A DNA stretch of 64,000 nt from DASSKK01 sp035690495 (GCA_035690495.1 DASSKK010000081.1:186001-250000), one strand, 5' to 3'; counted from the stretch's first letter, positions 1-8,839 are shown. Notes: generated by a model from the sequence alone, not told the origin. Translations and numbers: made by a program.

Positions 1-869
1 GACATGGACGGGAAGGCCACCACGACCACGAACTGCGGCAGGAACAGCACTGCTTTGGCGAGGATCAGCCCGGCGGCGTACAACCCGGCCTGGTGCTCGG
101 GCAGCACGGTGCGCGCGATCACCACGTCGACGTTGGACAACGCGAAGAACGCGAGCAGGGCGTGCGAGTTGTGCATGGTCTCGTGCAGCACTCCGCGGGG
201 AGCCGGGGCAGGCGAGGCAGGCGGGGCGAGCGCCTGCGGCTCGGCCTGCCGCCCGGGACGCCGAAGAGCGAACCAGCCGACCACCGCAGGAACGACCGCG
301 CCCAGGGTGACCCCCACCATCGCGCTGAACGTGGTGGGGGCGACCAGCAGTGCGACACCGCCGAGCGCGATGCGGGCGAGGCCGACGCAGAGGTAGATCG
401 CGCCGAGTGACAGCCAGCGCTGCTCGCCCTGAAGGATCCCGGCCAGCCCGCCCATCACCGTCAACGGCACCGCGGTGGCCGCGATCAGCGCGGCGGTGCC
501 CCAGGAGTCGAGCTCGAGGAGCGCCGACACCAGCGGAACGAGGACGAGGCAGAGGACGCCCAGACCTGCCGCGGCCCGGTAGGTCGTGGCCAGCACTTCG
601 CTCTCGATGCGGTGCCGGTCGTGCGGCGCGGCAGCCACCCGTCGTGCGCCGGTGGCCTGCAAGCCGAGGGAGACGACGTTGACCACCAGCAGCAGGCCCA
701 TCACCGCGGCGAGGGCGCCGTACTCGGCAGGGCCGAGCAGCCGCGCGGCGAGCATCGTGAACCCGTACGTGGTCAGGTTCATCACGCCCATTGCGACCGC
801 GATGGCACCGCCACCGACCAGCCACGCCGGAATCGCGCGCACACGGGTGCGCGTGGCGGTCGAGCTCAT
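1..869 (-). CDS. Oligosaccharide flippase family membrane protein (partial, 3' end outside window)
   Basis: About 289 codons are visible, from ATG at 869; the stop lies beyond base 1. The translation opens with a short basic segment (MSSTATRTRVR) and then runs as long hydrophobic helices, including LVGGGAIAVAMGVMNLTTYG, followed by AARLLGPAEYGALAAVMGLL, the usual first-helix pattern of MATE/Wzx-type polysaccharide exporters. Such proteins flip lipid-linked sugars across the cytoplasmic membrane. A cytoplasmic loop rich in Pro and Ala (about residues 205-225) separates two helix bundles. The TetR gene ends 70 bases upstream on the same strand. The substrate cannot be told from sequence, and no glycosyltransferase neighbour is visible here. 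Confidence 0.82.
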   Translation of the reverse strand, partial: MSSTATRTRVRAIPAWLVGGGAIAVAMGVMNLTTYGFTMLAARLLGPAEYGALAAVMGLLLVVNVVSLGLQATGARRVAAAPHDRHRIESEVLATTYRAAAGLGVLCLVLVPLVSALLELDSWGTAALIAATAVPLTVMGGLAGILQGEQRWLSLGAIYLCVGLARIALGGVALLVAPTTFSAMVGVTLGAVVPAVVGWFALRRPGRQAEPQALAPPASPAPAPRGVLHETMHNSHALLAFFALSNVDVVIARTVLPEHQAGLYAAGLILAKAVLFLPQFVVVVAFPSM

Positions 870-939
870 CGGCGGCGTCCTCGCGGGTGAGATGATCGGT
901 CCTTGGACGAGCGTACGTCGCGGGGGCTCCGCTGTCCGG

Positions 940-1629
940 TCAACGAGCGGTCGGGTGGCGGCGTGGCCGGCGGGGGCGAGGGAACAGCCGGAGGACCTCG
1001 CCGGCGACCTGATCCGCCAAGTCCTCGACGTCCGCCCCGGCGCCTGGCCGGTACCAGTCGTCGACGTACGCCAGGGCCCCGAAGGCGTGCAGCAGGTTGC
1101 GACGCGCGCCGTCGTCGAGCTCGCCTGCGGCAATGCCCTCCTCGACCAGTGCGCGGTACACGTCGCCGTGCGCACGGCGTAGCCGGTGGATGTGCTCGCG
1201 CAGCGGCTGGTCGGTCAGCTGCAGGTGCAAGAAGAGCGCGATGAACTCCGGAAAGTCGCGCAGCTGCACGAGCAGCTGGTCGGCGAACAGGCGACGCAAC
1301 CGGGTGCGCACGAAGCCCGGACCGGAGGCGACCTCGTGCGCACGCCCGGTCACCGCCTCGGCCGTCTGGTCGAGACAGGCGCGCAGGAGCTCCTCCTTGG
1401 ACCCGAAGTAGTAGTAGAGGCTCGGTCCGCGCATCTGCATTCGAGCCGCGATGTCCTCGAAGTTGGCGCCGTCGTAACCACGTTCCGCGAACGCGAGAGC
1501 CGCGGTGTGCAGGATCTCCTGCGTACGGCGCTGCCGTTTGCGTCCGACGTGGCTGGTCGACCGATTGTCCTGGCCGTCCCGCCCCCTGGCGGTGCCCGCC
1601 GCCGGCGGGGAGGGGGTGGGCTGGCTCAC
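940..1629 (-). CDS. TetR/AcrR family transcriptional regulator
   Basis: 229 aa. The N-terminal helix-turn-helix (about residues 36-80) contains FAERGYDGANFEDIAARM and SLYYYFGSKEEL, the classic TetR recognition-helix pattern. The C-terminal half is a variable ligand pocket. It starts with GTG and overlaps the stop of the upstream acyl-CoA ligase by 4 nt (GTGA), so it is the last gene of the leftward catabolic operon. It is the natural candidate to bind the perfect palindrome at 7465-7482 in the operon's promoter and to be released by an acyl-CoA intermediate; that link is inference. It resembles TetR repressors of steroid and fatty-acid catabolism in general form only. Confidence 0.93.
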   Translation of the reverse strand: MSQPTPSPPAAGTARGRDGQDNRSTSHVGRKRQRRTQEILHTAALAFAERGYDGANFEDIAARMQMRGPSLYYYFGSKEELLRACLDQTAEAVTGRAHEVASGPGFVRTRLRRLFADQLLVQLRDFPEFIALFLHLQLTDQPLREHIHRLRRAHGDVYRALVEEGIAAGELDDGARRNLLHAFGALAYVDDWYRPGAGADVEDLADQVAGEVLRLFPRPRRPRRHPTAR

Positions 1630-3251
1630 GGTAGGCTCTCGGCTCCCGTGCCGACGCCCGACGCCTCACGACGACGGTGCAGCCTCGGCCCGCGAGCGTC
1701 CTCGTCACGGTAGGTCTGCCGCAACCGGTACTTCAGCACCTTGCCTGTCGCGTTGCGGGGCAGGTCCTCGACCACCTGGACGTAGCACGGGCGTTTGAAG
1801 TGGGCCAGATGCGGCTCGGCGTGGGCCAGCAGCTCCTCGGCCGTGGCGTGCGCACCGGCACGGAGGATGACGCAGGCCATGACCTCTTCGCCCATGCGCG
1901 CGTCCTCCACGCCGAACACGGCGGCCTCCGACACGGCTGGATGGGTGTGCAGCACCTCCTCGATCTCGCGCGGATAGATGTTCACGCCGCCGCGGATCAG
2001 CATGTCCTTGGCCCGGCCGGTGATGTAGCAGAACCCGTCCGCGTCCAGGTGTCCCAGGTCTCCTGTGTGCAGCCAGCCGCCGGCGAACACCTCCGCGGTC
2101 GCCTGAGCCCTGTGCAGGTAGCCGATCATCTCTCCCGGGCTGCGGATCAGGATCTCGCCGGTCGCACCGGGCGGGGCCGCTTCGCCGGTCGCGGTGTCCT
2201 GCACGGCGATCTGGATGTAGGGCCAGGGCTTGCCCACCGATCCTGGGTGGTCGAGGGCGTCGGACTTGTGCAGCGCGGTGCCGGACGGCCCCGACTCGGT
2301 GAAGCCGTAGCCGTCGATGAGGTCGGCGTGCGGAAAGGCGGCGATGCACTCCTGCTTGAGCGTCTGAGGCACGGGGGACGCCCCGGTGAAGACGATGCGA
2401 AGGCTCGAGGTGTCCCGGTGGGCCAGGTCGGGGACCGCCAGCGTGGCGATCAGCATGGGGACGACCCCGAAGTAGATCGTCACCCGGTCACGTGCGATGA
2501 CCTCGAGGACCTCATGTGGGTCGAAGCCTCCGGTGACCACCCAGCTGCCACCGACCAGCAGGTGCGACATCAAGAACGTGTGCATCGCCGCGGAGTGGTA
2601 GAGCGGTGTGCAGAGCAGTACCCGGTCGTCGCTGGTCAGGTCCATCATCCCGGCCGCGGTGACCGCGGTGGCCAGCACGCTGAAGTGGCTGTGCATCGCG
2701 CCCTTGGGCTTCCCGGTGGTGCCGGAGGTGTAGTAGATGACCACCGGCGCCCCGGAGCTCACCGTCGCCGCGGGGAGCTGCGCCTGTCCGGAGGCCAGCT
2801 CTGCGTACGGCGTGGTCCCCGGCAGGTCGTCGACGCTGACCAGGTGCCGCAGGGCCGCTGGCCGCTCGGAGCCCGTCAGCCGGGGGAGTGCCGCGGCGTG
2901 CTGGGAGGACAGCACGACGGCGACCGCACCGCTGTCGGCGAGCAGGTCCGCGGCTTCCTCCGCGGTGAGTGCGGGGTTGAGGGGAACCACGATCGCCCCG
3001 AGCCGGGCCACCGCGAAGTAGGTGTGCACCACCTCGGGCCGGTTCGGCAGCCAGATCGCCACCGGCTCGCCGGGCACCACCCCGAGCTCGGCCAGACCCG
3101 CAGCCAGCCGGGTGACCGCGGCGTCGAGGTCATGCCAGGTCGCTGCCTCTCCCTGCCAGACCATCGCCACCTGGTCGCCGTACGTCTGCGCATTGCGGGC
3201 CAGTACGTCGCCCACCGTCAGCCCGGCGATGTCCTGCAGCCGCAGCATCAT
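1626..3251 (-). CDS. AMP-forming acyl-CoA ligase (ANL superfamily)
   Basis: 541 aa, a normal length for the family. Motifs in order: phosphate loop YYTSGTTGKPKG (about 173-184), YGFTESGP (about 315), GWLHTGDLG (about 392), GGVNIYPREIEE (about 421) and the A10 motif NATGKVLK with the catalytic Lys near 504. It activates a carboxylic acid as acyl-AMP and then forms the CoA thioester in the cytosol. The start is the first ATG of an ATGATG pair; it overlaps the stop of the preceding ligase gene by 4 nt (ATGA), so translation is coupled. Two different ligases in one operon suggest two acids, or two entry points into one pathway. Substrate unknown; the chain may be short, aromatic or alicyclic. Confidence 0.93.
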   Translation of the reverse strand: MMLRLQDIAGLTVGDVLARNAQTYGDQVAMVWQGEAATWHDLDAAVTRLAAGLAELGVVPGEPVAIWLPNRPEVVHTYFAVARLGAIVVPLNPALTAEEAADLLADSGAVAVVLSSQHAAALPRLTGSERPAALRHLVSVDDLPGTTPYAELASGQAQLPAATVSSGAPVVIYYTSGTTGKPKGAMHSHFSVLATAVTAAGMMDLTSDDRVLLCTPLYHSAAMHTFLMSHLLVGGSWVVTGGFDPHEVLEVIARDRVTIYFGVVPMLIATLAVPDLAHRDTSSLRIVFTGASPVPQTLKQECIAAFPHADLIDGYGFTESGPSGTALHKSDALDHPGSVGKPWPYIQIAVQDTATGEAAPPGATGEILIRSPGEMIGYLHRAQATAEVFAGGWLHTGDLGHLDADGFCYITGRAKDMLIRGGVNIYPREIEEVLHTHPAVSEAAVFGVEDARMGEEVMACVILRAGAHATAEELLAHAEPHLAHFKRPCYVQVVEDLPRNATGKVLKYRLRQTYRDEDARGPRLHRRREASGVGTGAESLP

Positions 3252-4924
3252 GCACCTGCCGCGGTCCGGGCGTCCGGCGCTGGCGCACCTGTGTCTGCGC
3301 TGGTAGTCACCTGCTCGCGCAGCCGGAACTTCTGCACCTTGCCGCTCGCCGTGGTCGGGAACTCGTCGAGCACCTCGAGCCGCTCCGGCCAGTACTGAGG
3401 CGTGAGCTTCTTCTCCTGCAGCCAGGCCGTCATGTCGTCGAAGGAGAAGGTCGAGCCGGGCTCGCAGAGCACGCAGGCGCAGGCCCGTTCGCCGAGGCGG
3501 TCGTCGGGTACGGCGACCACCGCCACGGAGAGCACTGCGTCGTGCTCGAGGAGCAGCGACTCGACCTCGGCGACCGGGATGTTCTCCCCGCCGCGGATCA
3601 CGATGTCCTTGCTGCGGGCGGTCATCACGAAGCGCGTGCCTTCGATCAGATGGCCGCGGTCCCCGGTGACGTACCAGTCGCCGTCGAGGAACAGCTGCTC
3701 GGAGAGCTCCTTCTGCACGAAGCCGAGGTGGCGCAGCGGTCCGCGGGTCACCAGCTCGCCGTCGACGCCTTCTCCGGCGTCGCCGGCCAGGTCCTCGGTG
3801 AGCACCCGGATCTCGGTGCCCGCAACGGGTAGGCCGTCGGTGTCGCAGATCTGGTCGAGCGTGTCCGTGGGCGGGTTGATCACCGCCAGCCCGGTCTCGG
3901 TCATGCCCCAGCCGCCGAACACGGTGCAGTCCGGCAGCTGGTCGGCGGCCCGCTTGGCCAGCGCACGGGGCAGCCCGGCGCCGAAGCAGCCGAACAGGCG
4001 CAGACTGGTGGTGTCGTGGCCGTCGAAGTTCGGCGCGTGGAGCAGGTCGGACAGGTAGGGGATGGCGCCGTTGGTCATCGTGATGTGCTCGGAGTCGATC
4101 AGCTCGACGAACTCGGCGGCGTCCCAGGCCTGCTGGAGGACGACCGGGCTGCCGGTCATGATCGGCATCTGCACGCCGAACAGGAAGCCTGTCTGGTGCC
4201 CGAGCGTGGAGGCCATGTGGAACGTGTCGCCCGCGCTGAGCCCGAGCTCGTCGACGAACGCCTTGGTGGCCGCGAGCACGGTGTTGTGGGTGTGCAGCAC
4301 GCCCTTGGGCTGTCCGGTGGTGCCCGAGGTGAACGCCAGCTGCCCGACAGAGTCGGGGGAGGGCGGGGTCGGCAGCTCCCGGTCCTGGTCGCCGAGGGCG
4401 AGGAAGTCCTCCCACGACAGCGTCCCATCAGGGACCGGATCGCCGATGACGACGACGTTGCGCAGGGTGTCGACCGCTGCGTGCAACGCAACGGCCATCC
4501 CGGCCTGGTCGAAGGAGCGGAACCGCGCCGGCTCGACGAGGAGCTTGGACTCCGCGATGCGCAGCATGACGGTCATGTCACGCTCACGGAAGATCGGAGC
4601 GATGCCGTTGTAGACCGCGCCGATCCGGCTGCAGGCCAGTGCGATCACCAGGACTTCACGCCAGTTCGGCAGCTGACAGGTGACCACGTCTCCGGGCTCG
4701 ACATCGAGAGCGAGAAGCGCCCGGGCCGCCCGCTGGGTGGTGTCGTGGAGGTCCGCGTAGCTCATCGTGCCGAGCCGGTCGACGACGGCATTGCCCTCCG
4801 GGCGTTGTGCGAACGCCTCGTCCAGGTAGCTCGCCAGGATGCGGTCAGGCCACCAGGCGTGTCGTTTGTACGTCGCCGCCTTGTCCTGGTCGAACTGGGT
4901 GAGGTGACTGGTCCAGTCCTTCAT
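3248..4924 (-). CDS. AMP-forming acyl-CoA ligase, cyclohexanecarboxylate/fatty acid type
   Basis: 558 aa from ATG at 4924. Motifs: AFTSGTTGQPKG (about 185), GGWGMTETG (about 325), GDWYVTGDRG, IRGGENIPVAEVE and the A10 motif TASGKVQKF (about 527) with the catalytic Lys. The overall look, with an N-terminus near HAWWPDRILASYLDEAFAQ, resembles ligases annotated as cyclohexanecarboxylate-CoA ligase, which act on alicyclic or branched acids. The start overlaps the DUF35 stop by one base (TGATG). A longer reading frame upstream to 5182 overlaps the DUF35 gene and is not credible as coding. Exact substrate unknown. Confidence 0.93.
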   Translation of the reverse strand: MKDWTSHLTQFDQDKAATYKRHAWWPDRILASYLDEAFAQRPEGNAVVDRLGTMSYADLHDTTQRAARALLALDVEPGDVVTCQLPNWREVLVIALACSRIGAVYNGIAPIFRERDMTVMLRIAESKLLVEPARFRSFDQAGMAVALHAAVDTLRNVVVIGDPVPDGTLSWEDFLALGDQDRELPTPPSPDSVGQLAFTSGTTGQPKGVLHTHNTVLAATKAFVDELGLSAGDTFHMASTLGHQTGFLFGVQMPIMTGSPVVLQQAWDAAEFVELIDSEHITMTNGAIPYLSDLLHAPNFDGHDTTSLRLFGCFGAGLPRALAKRAADQLPDCTVFGGWGMTETGLAVINPPTDTLDQICDTDGLPVAGTEIRVLTEDLAGDAGEGVDGELVTRGPLRHLGFVQKELSEQLFLDGDWYVTGDRGHLIEGTRFVMTARSKDIVIRGGENIPVAEVESLLLEHDAVLSVAVVAVPDDRLGERACACVLCEPGSTFSFDDMTAWLQEKKLTPQYWPERLEVLDEFPTTASGKVQKFRLREQVTTSADTGAPAPDARTAAGA

Positions 4925-5403
4925 CACGGGACCCCTTTCTGTGCCGAAGCGGGTGAGTCCGAGACGGGGAGGAATCCGAGGAGAGCACGGCCGCCCAGCG
5001 GGTAGGTGACCGTCTGCACCGGCATCTGCGCCGCGACAGGCGGCGGCGACGGCGCGTTGTCCGGTGCCAGCAGCCGTCCGACCAGGCGGGCGCCGTCGGC
5101 GGCGTCGAGCTCGACCACGGCGATGGCACAGGGCACATCCTCGGCGAACGCGTCGTCGAGGGCACGGTGCACGACGGTCCACGAGTAGACCTGCCCGCGT
5201 CCGTCGTGCTCGATCCAGTCGTGGTCCTTGCCGCCACAGTGCGGGCAGGTGGCCGAAGGCGGGGACCAGACGCGTGCGCAGCTCAGGCAGTGGGGCAGCA
5301 TCAATTTGCCGGACGCGAGCGCCTGCCAGTACGGCGCGGTGTCCGGGTCCGGCTCCACCGGCAAGAGGCCGTGGCCGGTCGGGGTCTCGACGTGCGGAAG
5401 CAT
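4924..5403 (-). CDS. DUF35 OB-fold protein with zinc ribbon, thiolase partner
   Basis: 159 aa. The zinc ribbon is visible as CLSCARVWSPPSATCPHC (two CxxC pairs, about residues 39-56), followed by an OB-fold with VYSWTVVHRA. Proteins of this type bind a thiolase-like partner and carry or position acyl-CoA. In steroid side-chain degradation, the Ltp2 aldolase works only as a complex with a DUF35 subunit. Here the gene is bounded by one-base TGATG overlaps on both sides and follows directly after a Cys-less thiolase, so a two-subunit retro-aldolase or thiolase complex is the best inference. ATG at 5403 was chosen because it matches the end of the upstream gene exactly. Confidence 0.92.
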   Translation of the reverse strand: MLPHVETPTGHGLLPVEPDPDTAPYWQALASGKLMLPHCLSCARVWSPPSATCPHCGGKDHDWIEHDGRGQVYSWTVVHRALDDAFAEDVPCAIAVVELDAADGARLVGRLLAPDNAPSPPPVAAQMPVQTVTYPLGGRALLGFLPVSDSPASAQKGVP

Positions 5404-6581
5404 CACCGCCCCCCTCGGTCGCGGGTGAGCACCAGCGCGGAGCCGTCGACGACCGCGCCGGAGGTCACCACGGCGACCTCGGCGTCGCGCACCTGCCGCT
5501 CCCCGGCAGTGCCGCGCACCTGCCGGACCGCTTCCGTGAGCGTGTTCATCCCGTGCAAGTAGCCCTCGCACAGCAGACCGCCGTGCGTGTTGGTCGGCAG
5601 TGAGCCGTCGCTGCGGGTGTGGCCCTCGCGGACGAACCCGCCGGACTCGCCGCGCGCGGTGAGCCCCAGGCCCTCGAGGCCCATGAGCACGGTGTGGGTG
5701 AAGCAGTCGTAGATCTCCGCCACGTCGACGTCGGACGGCCCCAGCCCGGACGATGCCCACAGCGGTCCCGCGAGGTGGTCGGTGAAGTTGCGGGACAGGT
5801 CCGCCCAGGAGAAGACGTCGCCGATGTCGAGCCCGGGACGTGCTCCGGCCACGTAGGCGCCTCCGGTGACACGCACCGGCGGGTGGCTCAGGTCGCGGGC
5901 CCGGTCCACGCCGGTCACGACCACCGCTGCGGCACCGTCGACCTCCGTGGTGCAGTCGGCAACTCGGAAGGGCTCGGTCAGCCAGGGTGAGGCGAGGTAG
6001 CCGTCGAGATCGAGTGGCGTGCGGAGTACGGCGTGGGGGTTGCGCGCGGCGTACTCCCGGGTGGTCACCGCCACGGCGCCGAGGTCCCGCTCGTCCTGAC
6101 CGGTCTCGACGAGGAAGCGTCGGGCCCACAGCGCCTGGTACTGCGGCCACGCGGTGAGCCCGACCGGATAGCGGAACTGCGTGCCTGCTCCGGGTGTGCG
6201 GTTGCGTCCGACTCGCACGCCGCTGCGGCCGTTGAGGGCGCGGTAGATCAGGACCGTGGTTGCCAGCCCGGCGTGGATCGCCGCTGCCGCCTGGAGCACC
6301 AGCAGGCAGGGCGCTTGTCCGCCCATGTCGAGATCCGCCACCCAGCTGAGGCGGGGTACGGCGAGCGCGGTGGCCACCGCGGAGGCGTGCTCGGAGTCGC
6401 CGCCGAGGCTGTAGGAGATGATCCCGTCCACGTCCCGGCCGGTCAGCCCCGCATCGGCGAGCGCGGCGTCGCAGGCCTGCGCAGCCAGGGACAGGACGCT
6501 GCTCTGCGAGTCCCGGGTGAACGCGGTGTCGCCCACACCCACGATCGCGGTGCGGTCGCAGAAGGCGGGGCGTGCGGGCAT
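5403..6581 (-). CDS. Thiolase-fold protein without nucleophilic Cys (SCP-x/Ltp2-like)
   Basis: 392 aa. The thiolase fold is recognisable from AIVGVGDTAFTR at the start, the segment AAAAIHAGLATTVLIY, AEIYDCFTHTVL, and NTHGGLLCEGYLHGMN near the C-terminus. Where ordinary thiolases have the CASG nucleophile, this protein reads MGGQAPCLL, with Gly at the aligned catalytic position (alignment by eye). The GHPxG motif is replaced by GYLHGMN. The same changes mark Ltp2-type proteins, which perform retro-aldol side-chain cleavage instead of Claisen thiolysis. It lies between an enoyl-CoA hydratase and its DUF35 partner. Alternative: a degenerate lipid-transfer/thiolase protein of unknown reaction. 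Confidence 0.9.
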   Translation of the reverse strand: MPARPAFCDRTAIVGVGDTAFTRDSQSSVLSLAAQACDAALADAGLTGRDVDGIISYSLGGDSEHASAVATALAVPRLSWVADLDMGGQAPCLLVLQAAAAIHAGLATTVLIYRALNGRSGVRVGRNRTPGAGTQFRYPVGLTAWPQYQALWARRFLVETGQDERDLGAVAVTTREYAARNPHAVLRTPLDLDGYLASPWLTEPFRVADCTTEVDGAAAVVVTGVDRARDLSHPPVRVTGGAYVAGARPGLDIGDVFSWADLSRNFTDHLAGPLWASSGLGPSDVDVAEIYDCFTHTVLMGLEGLGLTARGESGGFVREGHTRSDGSLPTNTHGGLLCEGYLHGMNTLTEAVRQVRGTAGERQVRDAEVAVVTSGAVVDGSALVLTRDRGGR

Positions 6582-6586
6582 CGTTG

Positions 6587-7435
6587 CTACCGACCTCGAT
6601 AGTGGGGGGTCTGCTTTGCTGCGAAGGCCTCCAGCCCGATCGGCGCGTCGTCGCTGGTCACGCAGTAGTAGCTGGTGCGCTCACGTTCCACGCGGAGGGA
6701 CTGGGCCAGGCCGGTGCCCTCGTCCCATCCGGTGTTCATCACGAGCTTCGCGTTGGCCACCGCCAGCGGCGATGCCGCGGCCACCTCGCGAGCGAACTCC
6801 AGGCCGGCCTCCAGCAGTTCCTCGTCGGGCACCACCCGGTTGACCAGACCCCACTCGCAGGCCCGGTCGGCGTCGAGGTAGCGGCCCGAGAACACCAGCT
6901 CCCGGGCCCGGCGCGGGCCGATGGCACGAGGCAGTCTGCTGAGCGCGCCACCCCCGCCCATCTGGCCGTATCGCACGTGCGCGTCCCCGATCCGCGCCGA
7001 ACCCGCGGCATACGCCAGGTCACAGGCGAGCACCAGCTCCAGACCACCTGCCGCAGTCACCCCGTTGACCAGCGCCACCACGGGTTTGCGCATCAGAGGG
7101 ATCGAGTCGAACGTGCGGTGCAGGTCGGCGAGGAAGGCCGGGAAGCCTTCCCGGTCGCGTTGCAGGGTGCGGTAGGCCACCAGGTCGCCACCGGCGCTGA
7201 ATGCCCGACCCGCTCCGGTCACGAGCACCGCGCGGACGGCCGGATCGTCGTCGGCCTCGGCAAGGCGGTGCGCCAGGGCATGCACGGTGTCCGAGTCCAG
7301 GGGATTGAGCGAGTCGGGCCGGTTGAGCCGGAGCAGCACCGCGCACGGTGGGGCGGCGGCGCCTGTTGGATCCTGCCCGGTCGCCCCGGTCAGCGGGTGC
7401 CGCTCCGCCAGCACGAGCCCGGAGTTCTCCGCCAT
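6587..7435 (-). CDS. Enoyl-CoA hydratase/isomerase (crotonase) family protein
   Basis: About 282 aa from ATG at 7435 (MAENSG); a GTG at 7450 would add five residues. Crotonase signatures: AGRAFSAGGDLVAY (oxyanion-hole segment), ALVNGVTAAGGLELVLACDL, and the region following GDAHVRYGQMGG. It probably hydrates or isomerises an enoyl-CoA made by the operon's ligases. It is the first gene of the leftward operon, five bases before the thiolase gene start. Transcription would begin near 7488 (see promoter), so the palindrome at 7465-7482 falls in the leader. Reaction assignment within the crotonase family (hydratase, isomerase, hydrolase) cannot be settled by eye. Confidence 0.92.
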   Translation of the reverse strand: MAENSGLVLAERHPLTGATGQDPTGAAAPPCAVLLRLNRPDSLNPLDSDTVHALAHRLAEADDDPAVRAVLVTGAGRAFSAGGDLVAYRTLQRDREGFPAFLADLHRTFDSIPLMRKPVVALVNGVTAAGGLELVLACDLAYAAGSARIGDAHVRYGQMGGGGALSRLPRAIGPRRARELVFSGRYLDADRACEWGLVNRVVPDEELLEAGLEFAREVAAASPLAVANAKLVMNTGWDEGTGLAQSLRVERERTSYYCVTSDDAPIGLEAFAAKQTPHYRGR

Positions 7436-7464
7436 CGCGGACCGCCTCACCTGGATCGAGGACG

Positions 7465-7482
7465 CTAGGTAGGACTACCTAG
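7465..7482. promoter_or_regulatory. Perfect 8-bp inverted repeat, likely TetR operator
   Basis: CTAGGTAG, two bases, CTACCTAG: an exact palindrome between the divergent enoyl-CoA hydratase and nitronate-monooxygenase-like genes. It sits directly downstream of the predicted leftward start point, a position where a repressor would block elongation or promoter clearance. The TetR gene at the end of the same operon is the obvious candidate binder (inference). Confidence 0.6.
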
Positions 7483-7494
7483 GCTTGGCTAGAA

Positions 7495-7523
7495 AATATA
7501 GGTTAGTCTTCGTACGTCGACAA
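7495..7523 (-). promoter_or_regulatory. Sigma-70-type promoter for the leftward acyl-CoA operon
   Basis: On the minus strand, TTGTCG (7523-7518) and TATATT (7500-7495) are separated by exactly 17 bases. The AT-rich stretch stands out in its GC-rich surroundings. Predicted start near 7488, giving a leader of about 50 nt that includes the palindrome. Confidence 0.5.
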
Positions 7524-7537
7524 GAGGTGGCGATCAG

Positions 7538-8581
7538 ATGGTGAAGCAAGACCCGCCCACTACCCGGTTGTGCGACCTGCTCGGCATCCGGCTGCCGATC
7601 GTCCAGGACGGCATGGGGCCCTTTCAGACCGGTGCTCTGGCCACAGCGGTCTCGGAGGCCGGCGGCCTCGGGACCGTGAGCATGCCGGGGATGACCAAGC
7701 AGCCCGCCGAGGGCGCCAGGTTGCTGCGTGAGCAGATCGAGAAGGTCGCCGCGTCGACCGATGCGCCGTTCGCGGTCAACGTGCCCGTCGGCTATGCCAC
7801 CAGCGGTGAGGTGCTCCCGGTGACCGAGGCCTACATTGCCGAGGCGATTGCGGTGCGCCGGGCGTCCGGCAAGGCGGGGCAGCAGCTCTGCGCGATCACC
7901 ACGTCGGCGGGATTCGCAGGTGACTACTCCCGCCGCTTGCACGAGGTGGGCCTGGTGCACATCGCCAAGGTCGGAGCATTGCGGCACGCCCGCAAGGCGG
8001 TCGCCGGCGGCGCGGACGTCGTGATCGCCTCCGGCTACGAGATGGGCGGTCACACCCATGAGCGCCCCGTCCACACCATGGTGCTGGCCGCCGAGGTGAT
8101 CGGCGACGTCGACGTACCCGTGCTGGTCTCCGGCGGCATCTTCGACGGACGCGGCCTCGCGGCGGTGCTCGCCATGGGTGGTGCCGGGGTGGCGATGGGC
8201 ACACGTTTCATCGCCACCGTGGAGAACGACTGGCATCCGGCGTACAAGGAGCGCATCGTCGACGCCACCGAGTGGTCCGACGTGATCTTCCCCGGCGTCT
8301 ACGGACCCGCGCGCGGGCTGGACAGCTCGGGCGTGCACCGGCTGCGGGCCCTGGCCGACGACCCGGCCGTCGGCGACGCCGAGCTCACCGCCTGGAAGGA
8401 CGAGGCGATGATCCGGGCGCAGCGCGACGGAGCGGTGGACGACGGCCTGCTCCCAGCCGGCCAATGCGCCGCGGCCATCGACCGGATCGTCCCTGTCGGG
8501 GAGCTCCTCGACTCGATGGTCGACCAAGCCCGCCGGCTGTTGGAGGACGCGCAGCGGACGCTGCCGGATCCCGCCCTGTGA
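7538..8581 (+). CDS. NAD(P)H/FMN-dependent oxidoreductase, nitronate monooxygenase-like
   Basis: 347 aa. TIM-barrel flavoprotein of the NMO/2-nitropropane dioxygenase family: RLPIVQDGMGPF near the start, VIASGYEMGGHT, VPVLVSGGIFDG and GGAGVAMGTRFI, which form the FMN phosphate site. It diverges from the leftward acyl-CoA operon across a shared promoter region. In actinobacterial steroid-ring degradation a member of this family (IpdC) acts on a hydroxyacyl-CoA instead of a nitronate. The neighbourhood of acyl-CoA ligases, crotonase and Ltp2-like thiolase makes an acyl-CoA redox role more likely here than nitronate detoxification, but this is inference from context. Confidence 0.9.
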   Translation: MVKQDPPTTRLCDLLGIRLPIVQDGMGPFQTGALATAVSEAGGLGTVSMPGMTKQPAEGARLLREQIEKVAASTDAPFAVNVPVGYATSGEVLPVTEAYIAEAIAVRRASGKAGQQLCAITTSAGFAGDYSRRLHEVGLVHIAKVGALRHARKAVAGGADVVIASGYEMGGHTHERPVHTMVLAAEVIGDVDVPVLVSGGIFDGRGLAAVLAMGGAGVAMGTRFIATVENDWHPAYKERIVDATEWSDVIFPGVYGPARGLDSSGVHRLRALADDPAVGDAELTAWKDEAMIRAQRDGAVDDGLLPAGQCAAAIDRIVPVGELLDSMVDQARRLLEDAQRTLPDPAL

Positions 8582-8839
8582 CGGGTTCCGGGAGGCGTAG
8601 GGGAGTCGAGACGGTATGCATTCACCGCTCGCTTGCGAGGGGTTGCGGCCAGGGCCTCGTCCGTTCAGATTCGTGGGTTACCGGACATCTCAGTCTGTCC
8701 CGCGACACGTCGACACCGATCATGGCCGCGGCCCCGGACCCTCAGCACCGGCACACCCGTCAGCAGCCCGACGCCCACGGCCGCATCCCCCGCTAGGTTT
8801 GGACCAGTTCACCCTGCGCTCTTGACAAGCGGCCATCCA

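Noticed and set aside
1677..3398. 573-codon ORF on the plus strand opposite the acyl-CoA ligases
   Set aside because: It mirrors two ligase genes with full motif sets; long antisense frames are expected at this GC. Its translation is Gly/Arg/His-rich without domains.
8582..8839. Small ORFs after the nitronate-monooxygenase-like gene
   Set aside because: Arg/Pro/Ser-rich frames on both strands without start sites or similarity; typical random GC-rich ORFs.
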